From: Hippophae tibetana | Taxonomy: Eukaryota; Streptophyta; Magnoliopsida; Rosales; Elaeagnaceae | Reading direction: 5' to 3' | Assembly (NCBI GenBank): GCA_037013495.1 | Contig: CM072808.1 | Coordinates: forward strand, 14,299,319-14,363,318 | Length of the DNA: 64,000 nucleotides | Shown here: one piece after another, positions 20,812-32,203 of the stretch | Numbering within the stretch: the first letter of the stretch is position 1 | How the letters are laid out: every line of letters begins with the position of its first letter | Notes under the pieces: model-generated | The model's database searches: none | What the model was told of the DNA's origin: nothing | Seen by the model: the letters and a program-made list of their open reading frames with translations, nothing else | Translations under genes and position numbers: made by a program

Positions 20812-21752
20812 TGATACGAACCTATAAACTCAAACCTTAAAATCCATAGACATGAAGTGTTTGAGAATTCTAAGAAAAATAGCCAAAGACTTAACAAAAA
20901 TTGGAAACAATCCTAGAAAGCTATTATTCAGATTGTAGCAGCACTTTCACTCTATAGATATTATGCACTAAAGATCCAATGGTGATAGAATGCCACAAAG
21001 ATTGAAAATTCCTTGATAAGTCAGTTTATAAAGGAATAATGAGGCTAAAAAGCTATCAACTTTGATTAAAATAAAATATCATATATAAGTTGAGTTATGC
21101 CAATAGCTACCTAAAATTATAATATATATACAATAGAAAAATAAAACCCTAATGAAATTAATAGCATTGAACAAGTCAAACACTTAAGAATTCATATTAA
21201 ATCATGATACACATTTAATCATGATGTGGTGTAGTATAAGAACTAGCATTGAACATCCTTTAATAGTATTAAATCACGATACATATTTAATTTCATTGAA
21301 CAAGTCAAACATGTAAGAATTCATATTAAATTTGTGGGTCACAATTCATATTAAATGACGCTTTGGTGTAGTGTAAGAACTAGAAAACCAAATTGATCCG
21401 AGAGTTGTATGCCATGGATCACATTAATTAGAAATCTAAATTGATCCAAGAGTGTCATGCCATGACACACATTTAATCATGTTGTAGTGAGCCTTTCTTT
21501 CCTTGTTGAAAATCCATCTAAAAACTACATGTTGTGATGCAAATGAAATCATATCGTGACACAAACTCACTTTTTAGAATAAGCACCCTTATTTCTTGGC
21601 CTGGCCCTTGGAATGATTTGTGGTCTTTTTGTGGAACCCTTTGGCCTTGAATTAACTCATGAATTAGCCTATTTAGTGCTTCCTTAAGTGGCTTAATCTT
21701 GGATTTTTTTAGTTGGCTCGTTGAGGGATTGTGGCGATCTTGGATTCACCTT
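20812..21752 (-). repeat. Ty3 chromovirus-like 5' LTR
   Basis: Partner of 16639-17412 and about 160 bases longer. Much of the extra length is repeats of short words (cattgaacaagtcaaac, aattcatattaaat, aatcatgatacacat) between about 21170 and 21480, suggesting small tandem duplications inside this copy. It is followed at 21753-21757 by ACCTA, the probable duplicated target. Confidence 0.8.
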
Positions 21753-21757
21753 ACCTA

Positions 21758-22220
21758 ATCTTTGATGCAAAAGCTCCTCTACACTGAGATTAATTTTTTT
21801 TCATGTAAGAGACTAGGTGTCACCATCACAATAATGTTTATGTTCTAATTTGATTCCCTTAACCATTACGCTTCCAAAGTTGTCATACATAGTGCATTCT
21901 TTGTCAATATATTGAACTAAACACCTATCATTGCATATTTGACTTATGTTGATAAGATTTTCTTATAAACCATCCACAAAGAGAACATTCTTGAGTTTGG
22001 GGATTCTAGGAGAATTAATATAGCCTTTACTACAAATTATAGCTTTATCCCATCAATCAAAGTAACAGACCATTCATTAACTTTTTGGTCAAGAAGGACT
22101 TATCTATAGTCATATAGCGATAACACCCATTGTTAAAATACCAACTATTAAAGGCTTAAGCTTTAAGAGAAATATGGAAAACATTGAACTTTAGATCAAG
22201 AACATCATCATCACTAACCA
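21758..22220 (-). pseudogene. Copia protease and pre-integrase start
   Basis: The minus strand near 22060-22150 reads AFNSWYFNNGCYRYMTIDKS, the Copia protease active-site neighbourhood (W-Y-x-D-S-G-C-x-x-H-M-T in intact relatives). Lower down it reads PKLKNVLFVDGL-type text (21960-22010) and SVEELLHQRLG (21753-21790), the beginning of the pre-integrase domain. That motif is split here by the Ty3 insertion and resumes at 16633. Broken remnant. Confidence 0.8.
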
Positions 22221-23682
22221 TTAGTAAGTCTTAATGAATGATTAAGTAGTTCCTCAACATAACCCAAAAATTTCTTGTTAGGGAAGAGACTTTACTTATA
22301 GAAGTAGAAATGGATAGAAACCTAGAGGAGTCAGGAGAAGGAGAGAGAGAATCACAATTGGCACTTAGGTCATATAAAGAGCAATCATTTACAGGATCTA
22401 CCTGAGTAGGATTTGATTTTCCAACGAAATGAGTGTTCAATGGAGATGGAGTAGCTTGATAATAAATGTATCCATGACCTCTCAAATCACCATAAGTCTT
22501 ACCAATTTTCAACATCTCATCAAGATGTTGAGTTCCTAGAGAAAACTTCAAAAGAGGTTTTTTGGATTTCTTCTAATTTCCTTTTTGTATGCAGTTGTTG
22601 ATAGAGAGAGAGAGAGACTCAGTCATTTTTCTTTTTCCATTAAGTAGAATTCTAACAATATGAATTAATAAGAAAAAACCTCTAGATGAACTTGATGATT
22701 ATCGATCATAGCTTCACAATATGTCAAAAGGGACTCGAGGTAGGCCTTTTTGTTTTGAAGCATGAAGATCTCCTACTCCATCTGATTAAAATTCTTATAG
22801 TCCTTAGAAGAAGGGTCTAAAGTGACTTGTACAATAGAATTTTTTAGTTCAATCTTTTGAATAGAATTCTCGAGATCCTTAATATTAGATAAACACTTCT
22901 CATTATCCCATACGATAGTTTGAAGGGACTTAATATAATCATCTAAGCTTATATTTAAATGTTATGTATCCTTCTCACTTCCAAGAGAGAGATTTAATAA
23001 TTCACTCAAAAGATACAAATGATCTTTATCTTTTCCTTTCAATTGGTTATTAATCTTGATTGCATTCTTCTTCAATTTTAAGTTCTCATAAATCAGTTGA
23101 TCATAGGAATCTTGAATAGTGAAGTAATTTTTAGTAGTAGTATCAATTAAATATGATTTATTCGATGAAGCTATCTTAGAATGAGAAGCCATAAGAATCG
23201 AACACTTATAAACACCAACCTTGTGTGCTTATTGATCTTCCTTTATCAATACTGAATACATTGTTATCATACATTCTTTCTTGATAGTTCCAAGATTCTT
23301 TGAAGCTATTGCACTTGTCAAGATGTTCAAAATCATAGGTAGACAATGATTTGATGTTAACACATAAGCCTTCATAGTTTAACTCATTGATTCGATGTTA
23401 TTGTTTATTCCAATCGATAAAGGACTTGGGTTCAATTGTATAATCTTTTAAAAAATGGATAAGAAACTTCCATCCATTTTCAATAAAGTACCAAACATCA
23501 TCATTATATGATATTAGATAAGAGAACATCTGAGATCTCCAAAAAGAATAACAATTTCCATTAAATTGAGGAAGTATTCAAACCAATCCTTATGCATTAG
23601 ACCTCATGAGAGAATTAGGGAGTTATACATACGAGAATGGAGGAAGGAACCAACATTGAAGTAGTTAAGAGCAAGAGGGTGT
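22221..23682 (-). pseudogene. Copia gag and coiled-coil region remnant
   Basis: The minus strand holds, near 23400-23520, DVWYFIENGWKFL (UBN2-type gag start, compare W-x-x-V-x-x-G-W). At 22962-23192 there is a heptad-rich, coiled-coil-like stretch (YDQLIYENLKLKKNAIKINN). At 22440-22551 comes LGTQHLDEMLKIGKTYGDLR, the G-x-x-x-L-D-x-x-L motif, and GHGYIYY then leads into a Ser/Pro-rich tail. This gag plus coiled coil plus L-D-x-L-L layout is usual in SIRE/Maximus elements. Broken. Confidence 0.8.
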
Positions 23683-23700
23683 ATCCAGTCTGATACCAAA
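23683..23700 (-). other. Initiator-Met PBS of Copia
   Basis: The element strand reads TTTGGTATCAGACTGGAT directly inside the 5' LTR, whose inner end is at 23701. TGGTATCAGA is the standard initiator-Met tRNA complement for Copia elements. Confidence 0.88.
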
Positions 23701-24894
23701 TGAGAAAGTCCTATACATAGTAAATGACTAGGGTAAAGAGGTAAAGACTCATCCCAACTTGCAACAGTGGAAGAATGACAATTTACAAAAATAAGGAAGA
23801 CAATAAACACAATAAAAAGTAGCAAAGTAAATTAATCAGAAAAGTTTTCCAAATATTATAAATCCATATATATTGGTACATGCTTGGATAGAATAATGAT
23901 TGTACTAACTAGACCTACGAACAGGTAAACACAAAGAAATAATGAGGTAATCCCATATATATCCCTACCTATAAGGTAAAATCCATATGGTGCTTATGAA
24001 AATAATTTGGCAGCAAATAATCCACTAATAAAATAAAAATAGTTTACAACTCGAAAAAAGTATACATATAATAACTTTATCAGTTAGGATACCTACACTT
24101 ATTGCTCCAATACAACCCTTGCTAGCTACTTATAAAGCTATTATGATCCAAGTTGGATCTATCTCTCCTCCAAAACCCTATCACTATCTAGTGGCATGAT
24201 TAGTCACTAATGATAAACACAAATATGAATTCGAAGGGTGGGAAAATCCAAGCTCTAGAACATAAAAGAAATCTAAGTCTCAAGTATAAATTTTCTTTTA
24301 ATTAATCTAACTTATTTAAATAAGTTTTTGCTAAAAAACACTCACAAACTACTAATATGGAAACCACACTTAATGTATTAGCAATATGGAATCAAAGTCC
24401 AAATTTACTTTAAAATTGGGTTTCAAATTTATAAGTGTTTCTCCACATTTTTCTAATTGTTGAACCAATTAAAAGATGGGCGTATTTATAGAAAAAAAAT
24501 TGAGTAGTCCTAGTAGATTGTTGGCCCTTTTTTTCCCTCTTCATCCAATATGGTGAGGCTCTCTACCAATGATGGTAATGGGGTGATGAGATCCCTCACG
24601 AGCGCACAAATTTTGTTTCTAAAAATTACCAAGTAATTTTTCACAAATACATATAAAACAATTAAGAAAAAATACATAAAAATAATCTGGTATGCATGCT
24701 AATGAACCAACCCCCATGGTGTGTGTAAAACATGTAAACCTATAAAGTTTAACCAACTACGTGATTGTATGTAGTAACTGACCATCAATAACTGATCTTA
24801 TATAGAGGATCAAAAAAGTTTAAGTTAACAAAATAGACTCCTTGTTTGGCTCACAAGAATGCCAATAATGACTCAAGGACTTCTTGGGCTTACA
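23701..24894 (-). repeat. Copia 5' LTR
   Basis: Partner of 5129-6331. In element direction it starts TGTAAGCCCAAGAAGTCC and contains ACACACACCATGGGGGTTGG near 24708-24730. A TATAAATA lies on the element strand near 24484-24491. It ends before the PBS at 23700. Outside it, at 24895, Athila-like gag text resumes. Confidence 0.85.
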
Positions 24895-25395
24895 CATGAG
24901 TTTCACCCTTGCCCATTACAACACCTCTAGCTGTTGGATCAAGTATAGTTCTTGTTTGTCCCAATAATCCACCATAGGATATATGGATTTGTAAACATGG
25001 AAGAATTCCATAATATGGGTATTTTCTTAATAGCTCTTTGAAATGTTCTAATGCCTCACAAAAATGTTCTCCATCAAATTTTTGAAAGGAAGCGATAACA
25101 TTCCTAAATTTGGCAATTTTTGAAGGTGAGAAATATTTTTTGAAGAATTTCTAAGCCATCATCTTATGTGGTGATGAATCATATTGGTAATGAATTTAAC
25201 CATACCCTTACCTTGTCTCTAAGTGGGAAGGGGGACAAGGAAATACATATGGAATATTTTGATACTATATTTATCATAAAGGTATCACATGACTTAAAAA
25301 ATGTGTCTAATTGAGTATTAGGATCTTTATTGTTATGCCTTCAAATTGATTTGGCCATTCCATTTGGATGACAACACATTTTAAATAGTATTACA
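24895..25395 (-). pseudogene. Athila-like Ty3 element 1: capsid part of gag
   Basis: The minus strand shows WLNSLP near 25190, KIPILWNSSMF and wording equivalent to W-L-Q-I-(Q/H)-x-F-Y-x-G-L near 24960-25030, then ILDPTARGVVMGKGE near 24900-24950 (compare (M/L)-V-D-A-A-A-G-G-x-L-M-x-K). The text breaks off exactly at the Copia LTR and the next expected segment (YEMASRVVNG) begins at 5128 downward, so the two pieces are one element split by the Copia. Broken. Confidence 0.78.
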
Positions 25396-26491
25396 AATAC
25401 TTAAAATCAGTATTCTACTAGAAAACACCTCATTCCTCAAGGATCAATACTTATAATTTAGCACTATATTACTTGCATGAGCCATATACTTGCAAACTGT
25501 GTGTTAAGTTGTTAACGCCATTAATGGGGAGTTGTAATAAATTTTGTTAGTAGATATATTAGCAACTATAAAAGTGCTAGTTAAGGTACTTTAATTTCCT
25601 TTTTGCCTTTTGTTCATGCTTTTATTGGCTTTTGAGAAACTTACTCTCTAGAACACTAAAATTGAAACTCTATGGTAGTTGAGAAAGAAGAAGCATTTGA
25701 ATCAAGAACCAATTACAATGGAGCAAAAAAACCTACCGAATGCCAACTCAACTCTTACTCTATTAGCTGATATCCATTCAACTATTAAAAGCTAGGGGTT
25801 TAATCTATTAACTTTAAGATCAAGCTTGCTACTTTTCAAATAGTTTAATCCCAAGCATAATTTGTAGGTGCCCCCATTGATGACCCAAATGCTCATATTA
25901 TGAATTTTTTAGAAATTTGTGACACCTTTAAACAAAATGGAATCTCTAATGATGCAATTTACTTTTGCTTGTTCCTTTCCCTTTAAGCGATAAGATAAAG
26001 GCATGGCTCAATTCTTTACTTGCTAACATAGTTAATACTTGGGAAGACTTGGCAAAATAGTTCCTAGTCAAATATTTCTCACTATTAAAAATAGAAAAGA
26101 TGAGAAATGAAATAACCTCCTTTCTTCAAATGCATGGTGCTACACAATATGAAGCTTGGGAAAGGTTCAAGGAGCTACTCAAAAATTTCCATAACACAGT
26201 CTATCGAGTTAGTTTCAAATATAAACAATATATAATGATTTATTGGGGAAAACATGTACTATTATCAATGTAGTTGCTAGAGGAGATTTAATGGGTAAAA
26301 GTGAAGAAGAATCATTCCAACTTTTGTAAGACATGGTAGCAAATAAATACTATTGGTCTATTGAAATACTACCTTATAGAAGAGTAGCTAGAATGAATGA
26401 AATTGATGCAGTATCAACATTGGCTTTAGATATGTCAACCTTGATATCTCACCAACAAGCACTTTTAGTTTCATTGGGTGAGAATGTTGTT
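25396..26491 (+). pseudogene. Athila-like Ty3 element 2: LTR tail, PBS and gag
   Basis: The plus strand opens with the tail of an Athila/Tat 5' LTR (ggatcaatacttataattt, then gcactatattacttgcatg) ending near 25508. The PBS and a short leader follow. The capsid remnant follows: GAPIDDPNAHIMNFLEICDT (about 25865-25930), FCLFPFPLSDKIKAWLNSLL, then FLVKYFSLLKIEKMRNEIT and YEAWERFKELLKNF (26140-26190). Later ARMNEIDAVSTLALD and LISHQQALLVSLGENV lead to 26491, where another Tat-like element interrupts. The gag resumes at 37241. Broken. Confidence 0.85.
25509..25530 (+). other. Asp-tRNA-type PBS of Athila-like element 2
   Basis: TTGTTAACGCCATTAATGGGGA is a decayed form of TTTTTGGCGCCGTTGCCGGGGA. 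It stands where expected, at the end of the LTR tail (gtgtgttaag) and about 330 bases ahead of recognisable gag. Confidence 0.7.
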
Positions 26492-27919
26492 TGAAGAGTG
26501 CTTAAAATCACTAAATATAATGTGGTTTTATGCATTTTAAATGTCAAAATAGATTTTTATTTTCATAATTTTATCATTATTTTAGAAAATCTATCTTTTC
26601 GAAATCACTAGAATATTTTGTTATTTTTCAAGTATTTATAGCTTCAAATTTATTCAACTAATAAACACAGAAGAATAATATCAAGAAGCACTCCATTTCA
26701 ACCATGGAGTATAAAATAATAACTTATGTAAGCTTTTCACAAATGTTCCAAAACCTAAGTAAAGGAATGAAATACAAAAGTTTTTCCAAAATCGCAACAA
26801 CATGTGTGACACAGTGGAGGTTTTTGTAGTGTTTTCTAACTTTATATAAACCTTTAAAACTCATTGTAATCATCATACCTTCTAAGTTTTGTCTTTTATT
26901 AGTTTCAAAGTTCTTTTATTAGTTTGTTTCTGTAGCTTTCTATTTTATTAGTTTCAAAGTTCTTCTCTCAACTTTGAAAGTTGAGCACAATTTAATTTAT
27001 GTAGTAGTTTTCTTTTAAATCAATAAATAGTATTGGAAAATCTATTTGGAGGTTTTCCATATACATAAACAATAATAAAAATTTGTCCTTGGAAGGATAC
27101 ACTTGATGTATAATTTAAAAGTAATTTTCTATTTTCATATTAATTTTAGGTGTTGTTCTCAATGCTATGTTTGATTTACTAATCATTTATTCAATTAAGC
27201 ATATCTAGTTGAAAATACTATAGGATATTAATAATGTTATTATTCTTTTGAATTATTAAATTAGGTAAACATTTTTTTATAAAATGAATTAAGTTTTATT
27301 TGTTCATTAAGATTTAAATGGAGTTTTTTAAAAATATATTGATAAAGTATTTTTCAAAATAAACATGAGAGATAGATTTAAGACTTAATTATTTGGATCT
27401 GATTTAAAGTAATACTCTTTGATATTAGATGTAATTATTTAAAGTTTATATAGAGTCATGCTCTATTTCAATGATTTTAATAAGATTTGTTATTGGAAAA
27501 TATATCGATGACATATTTTTTGTAATAGCTTTAAATTTTGAATGTCAATTTTCAAATACTTAAATCATTAACTTAACTTTAACACCTTGATTAGATTTTA
27601 AATTAATAGACCCGATTGAAGGTGACAATTAAATGGTTTATTAATCTGTTAGAGAAGACACATAATTTAATAAAAATTAACTGATAAAACCAACCTAAGG
27701 AGTTAAGTGATTTTAATTAATAACAAATAGTATACCTAATTAATCTCCTATTTGCACATATAAGAGAATCAATAATCTTATTTAATATCTTAAACAATCT
27801 AATTAATATTGAGAAAGCATGATCAACTAATTAATCTATCCCATAAATTCTCCATTAAGTGTAAATGTTATTTTTTTGATGTTTGTTGAATCTTTCTTTA
27901 ATTTTATGTCATTAGATTA
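26492..27919 (+). repeat. Tat-like 5' LTR, first segment
   Basis: It aligns with 35535-37030: aaatgtcaaaatrrattttta, agcac(t)ccattgcaaccat-like text, gaaatacaaaagggttt, TATATAAACC, tttagaagttttc, and gatagatttaagacttaatta. It is interrupted at about 27919 by the L-family fragment and continues at 30360. A TATA box TATATAAA lies at 26843-26850, matched in the 3' LTR at 36007-36014. Confidence 0.85.
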
Positions 27920-30359
27920 TGTTCACAGTGCATAAATTATGTTTTTTTGTGGATTAGGTTTGATTGTTAACATGTTATTTGTTGCATGGGTTGGTAAGTG
28001 TAGTATGCGCTATATTATTACATCATGTTATCTGACATGCATACACTTAGGGGGAGTGTTGCATATGTTCAGGGATTTTGTATATTTGTGTTACATATAT
28101 ATATTGTTTATTTATGCTAAATGTTAACTGTGCTTAGACTAATAGTATGTACCTATGTAGGGGTAACACGATAGTATTTGGACATAATATATGTTGTTTT
28201 TTCATGATACATTCATGATATTTGCATTTGTTTCATGTGTGCAGGTTACAAGTGTAGAATGAAGTCTTCTTACTTTTAAATGTGATTTGTGCAGTTGTGT
28301 TAAGATCCTTATGTTTCAAAGTGACAATGTGGATGAGATGTTATATAAAGATGGATGGAGCACACAAGTTATATGCACTTGGTTTAGGTATGTTTTTTTG
28401 AGTTTGGGTGTTTGTCGATGTTTTGTTCGTAGAAATAAACATGTTTAGGTCATCATCATGATCATCAAGATCATCTCATGAAAAATGTGAGTATGTATTT
28501 AGTTGTGCAGTGTTTTGACACAGAAATCCAATGGAGGAGATCATAAGTCTTGTTGTACTCTTATTTGGTGTTGGCTTCCTCTGTGCCAAAATATGGTGTT
28601 TGTTTTATTTTACTCAGTGTTATGCCATCCTTTATGTAATTTCTTTACTATGAATGAATAATGCTGACATGCACATAGTTAGGAACACTTTGTATATGAG
28701 AATGTTTATACACACCATGGGGTTGGTTTTAGTAGTGTGCGTGCTAGGTGAATAACTGTTCATGTACTCTTGCTGACGTTGTTACTTGTGCTTTTGTTTC
28801 ATTTTGCGGGTGGGTATTTTTGGAATTTACTTGGCATTTTTTGAAACAAAAAAAATATTTTTTATCACCTCACTACCAAGCTTGCCCCCAAGTTTTCTAC
28901 CACCCTTTCCACCACCTTTGGCAAGGTGGCTAGCAAGGTGGACATCCAAGACTTTATGAATACCCCTTATTTCTTCTTATTTTGGATCCAAAAAATGTAA
29001 TAAATCTCTAACAAATTGACATCTCATTTTTCTATTTATGGATCACTAATACCTTATCTATTGTTTGGTATTATTGATTCATGATTGTGTGAGAAAAATC
29101 ATGCTTATGAGTGGGAAGTACTGAAGATAACATTTGCAAGTGGGTGAGCCATGTATTAGCTTAGAGTTACTTTGATGCAACTGTTTATTTGTGAGAACCT
29201 CATTGTGACAGTGAGTTACTTTAAATGCATTGATTTATCATATCTCTTGTTCTGTACAATAAGATATAGGCATTTTGAGTTTGAGGGTGGTCCTTAAGAT
29301 TAGGAGTTGTCACACTTTTGGTTGCTGATATGTAATTACTATTCATACCATATTGGGTGCTATAGGCTTTAGAGGAGATCCATGTTTATATGTCAAACCA
29401 AGTTATTGTAGAAGTAGTAAGCAAGAGCAATAATAAACAGTTCTGAAAAAGGCTCCAACTGATAGAGGTATTGGTGGTTTAATTTTCTATCAGAATTGTA
29501 ATATGTTTTATTGATTAGTGAATTATTTGTTACTGAGTGATTGCCTTAACCTATCCGAGGATGTTACCACAAAGATAAGGTCTCTATGTGTGTTTACCTT
29601 GTTATATATAGTGTTATGCATGCTCTAATGTGTGGCTAGTACAATCAAATTTTAAATTATGTATTTATCTACAAACTGAAGTTTAAGATTTAATTAGAAA
29701 ACTTTAATTATTATAATTACTAGCTTTCTTACTTTTGAATATTACTTTTGCTTTATATTGTATGTATGTGATTATTTGTTTGGACTATATCTCTGTTGTT
29801 TGCCTATTTGGATTGAGTCTATAAGGAATCAATATCTCCTTAAATTGATTATGTATAAGGTCTTGGCCTCGTTCTTTGTAGTCAGGCTTATTAGATTGCG
29901 CGTCAATATAATCTATCTTTTTATCTGCATGTGAGTTTTGCATAAGTCTCTAACAAGTCAGTATATTCTTACCTTAGAAGTGTACATTGTGTCAAACTCT
30001 TTATTATGATTTGGAATGTAATGTATGATTGCATGTTGTGTGATATTTTCTATGTTAAATATGCTGGTAGCCTAGATAGGAACCTATGAGGCACACCATC
30101 ACTAGTGTATTTACTATATTTTCTTCTTTCCTACTATAGGTTATTTTTGTTTTATGTTGAATTGAGCATGTTGTTTTGTACTTCTACTTTGTTAATTTCT
30201 CAATTCATATTACGAGGTCTCCTTGGCTCAATTGATATAGAGCTCATGAAAAGATTCAATGGGTTGGATTCTTTACCCCTCATCTAGGTCTCGATTGCTT
30301 ATTTAATTCAAAAGAATAATTGACCCTCATGTAATTGTTCATACTTATGGCAATCTTCA
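27920..30359 (+). mobile_element. L-family element, 3' internal tail plus 3' LTR (fragment 1)
   Basis: 27920-28541 matches the 3' interior of the other L elements (42153-42742 and 57120-57752), with words such as gcatacactta(g)ggggagt, acgatagtatttggac, and ttcatgtgtgcaggttac. It ends in a purine-rich ccaatggaggagatca. 28542-30359 is an L LTR (aagtcttgttgtactc ... ggcaatcttca). It interrupts the Tat-like LTR between tcattagatta and aatttaatctt. With interior sequence attached, it is a truncated element and not a solo LTR. No coding content. Confidence 0.8.
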
Positions 30360-30550
30360 AATTTAATCTTTTAAAAAACCAAAATTTGTGACAAAATGTA
30401 TAGGTTTAAATTTTGTTTTTAAGAATTTGTTAAATTATTTTAAAACCATGTAATTCCTCTTTAGACCAACCTTAGAAGTATACTTATTACTTCTTACAAA
30501 GTGATTTATGCACTTACAAGCTATTTTATAAATACAAAACTTGAGCATCA
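30360..30550 (+). repeat. Tat-like 5' LTR, second segment
   Basis: It continues the LTR after the L fragment and aligns with 37065-37240 (ttttaaaaa.cc, tttgtgacaraatgt, acttcttacaragtgattyatgcactt, ytcaagcatca). It ends in ttgagcatca at 30550, where the PBS follows. Confidence 0.85.
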
Positions 30551-30554
30551 AGTT

Positions 30555-30636
30555 TTTGGCACCATTGTTGGGGATGATATTAGCATAAAAACTCGATAAT
30601 TTAGCATTATCAAGTTTTAGGCGCCATTGTCGGGGA
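30555..30636 (+). other. Two Asp-tRNA-type PBS sequences in tandem
   Basis: TTTGGCACCATTGTTGGGGA (30555-30574) follows the LTR end directly. About 60 bases further lies TTAGGCGCCATTGTCGGGGA (about 30617-30636), preceded by a second LTR-end-like tagcattatcaag. The LTR end plus PBS unit therefore appears twice in a row. Confidence 0.75.
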
Positions 30637-31019
30637 GAAATAGCTTTTTTAAAATTTTTATTATGAAATTCTTAAAAAACATTTGTGTTCTAAATATTGT
30701 GATTTTTATTTAAAATCGTAAAATATTTAGTTTATTAATTAACTTTAGATATTTTAAATATTAAAAAAAATAAAAAAAAAATATAAATATAAATTTTTAA
30801 TTTATTTTATTTTCTTTTATTTTAAATTTTAATTAACTTTTCTTTTCTTTTATTTACTTTCTTTATTTTATAATTATACTTGATGTAATTATTGTATAAA
30901 TTGTATCATAAATTTCTTGTATCATAAAATGTTTGCATTGTAAATTGTTTGCAACATACTATTACATTTATTTTATTTTTTATTTTTCTAGTTGACAGGT
31001 GATTTTAATTTTTGTTTCA
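30637..31019 (+). other. Untranslated leader of Tat-like element
   Basis: AT-rich sequence between the second PBS and gag, with T/A runs and repeated gtatcataaattt words. No coding signal seen on either strand. Confidence 0.6.
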
Positions 31020-32203
31020 AATAGTATATGCGAGGTAGGAAGTTCTTAGGGTATCATCTCACACCTTACATAAATAATGTTAGTATATTAAAAGAACTGT
31101 CAAGAAGGCACGACTTTGAGATCCAACAACCTTTAGTTGAGCAGCACATAGAACCAAACCTGGAGCATCTCGTTGGACCAAAAATTATGGTAGAAAACCA
31201 ATAACCTTGGTAAACGACCATAAATGAGTATGTAAGTCCAATAATTGGCACTGCTATTGCCTCAATCCAACTGGGTGAGACTTCCAAGAATTATGAGTTG
31301 AGAAATATTCATTTTTCCATATTAGCTTCCTTTAATAGTCTGCCTAAGGAAGAAAATCTGTCTTTCATTAGGGATCTCTATTCTATAGTCTAAATATTCC
31401 CTTTAGGTGTACTCAATTAGGACCGATTAGATTTTGGTGCTTCCTCTACACCTTTAAATACAAGACCAAGGCTTGGCTAATATCACCCCTTCCAAGTTCC
31501 CTAATGACCTGGGAGGATGTATACAATGAGTTCATTGGAAAATTCTATTCCTATTAGAAAACATCAAAGTTGAGAGTAAAGATCGTTAATTTCTCTAAAA
31601 TGGAGGGATATCCTTTCCACGAAGCTTGGTATAGGTTGAAACTATTCCTCACTCAATGTCCCCATCATAACTAGCCTTTACAGCTGCATAATCAATTTTT
31701 TCTACAATGGATTGACACAAAAATTTCAATTCATCATTGATAATGATATAGGAGGAGAAATGGGAGAAAAGGCAGCCTCAGAGAATTATACTTTCTTTTA
31801 GAAGTTGGGTGCTAATTCCTAATAGAAAAGTTCCTGAGTTAGAAAGGTTGGAGTCCATGAAATCGACTTCGGTATAGAATTATTGGAGGAAATTTGACCA
31901 AGAAAGTTGTGCTTCTCACCACACATGCCACATCCAATAAATAACAATATAGATTTTGTAGTACTTTGTGATACATGGCTAAAACCTCTCCCTGCCAAGG
32001 AGAAGCAATTACTAGACTTGAATAAATTAATGTATTGGGGGGTTACCAACCAAGATCTATGTAAAATCCTAATGAAAATACCTATAATCCATGGTCAACA
32101 AATCATCCTAATTTCTCTTGAAGACAAAAAAACCTTCATTCTCCCAGAGCTCAAATCAATAGAGCCAACAATACCACCAAAAATTGCCTTGAAATCCTCC
32201 TAA
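31020..32203 (+). pseudogene. Tat/Retand-like gag remnant
   Basis: The plus strand reads PIIGTAIASIQLGETSKNYE (about 31238-31300), LRNIHFSILASFNSLPKEEN and FIRDLYS, then near 31690-31770 FFYNGLTQKFQFIIDNDIGG and EMGEKAASENYTF. These are the capsid landmarks of the Tat/Retand lineage (E-L-K-x-x-H-(L/F), Y-D-G-L-T-x-x-x-Q-x-I-I-D). A downstream 98-codon stretch at 31907-32203 (LKPLPAKEKQLLDLNKLMYW) continues in this direction and I do not recognise it. Minus-strand frames here are shadows. Broken. Confidence 0.82.

Larger units (their letters stand above)
16639..21752 (-). mobile_element. Ty3 (chromovirus-like) element nested in Copia, gag-protease only
   Basis: Two related repeats (16639-17412 and 20812-21752) flank minus-strand gag and a protease-region remnant. 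No RT or integrase lies between them. Just inside the high-coordinate LTR is an initiator-Met PBS (TGGTACCAGAGCC), and just inside the low one a purine tract (AATAAGAGGGAAA). Flanks ACCCA (16634-16638) and ACCTA (21753-21757) look like an aged 5-bp duplication. The Copia motif LHQRLG breaks at one side and GHVNY starts at the other. The gag wording (VELEDMVHIAMKVERQFKK) is that of plant Ty3 chromovirus-type elements. Broken, with a second insertion (18197-19349) inside. Confidence 0.85.
5129..24894 (-). mobile_element. SIRE/Maximus-like Copia retrotransposon, split by nested elements
   Basis: Two related roughly 1.2 kb repeats (5129-6331 and 23701-24894) flank minus-strand gag, protease, integrase, RT and RNase H remnants in the Copia order (integrase before RT). 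The initiator-Met PBS lies just inside the high-coordinate LTR and a polypurine tract just inside the low-coordinate LTR, which fixes the direction. The element is split twice: by a Tat-like element (8426-15523) between integrase and RT, and by a Ty3 element (16639-21752) within the pre-integrase LHQRLGHVNY motif. It lies inside an Athila-like gag whose halves flank it. A target-site duplication is not clear. Degenerate, with many breaks. LTR divergence is substantial by eye, so it is old compared with the inserted Tat-like element. Confidence 0.9.

Noticed and set aside
27920-30359. Solo LTR interpretation of the L fragment
   Set aside because: About 620 bases of L interior and a purine tract precede the LTR, so it is a truncated element and not a recombined solo LTR.
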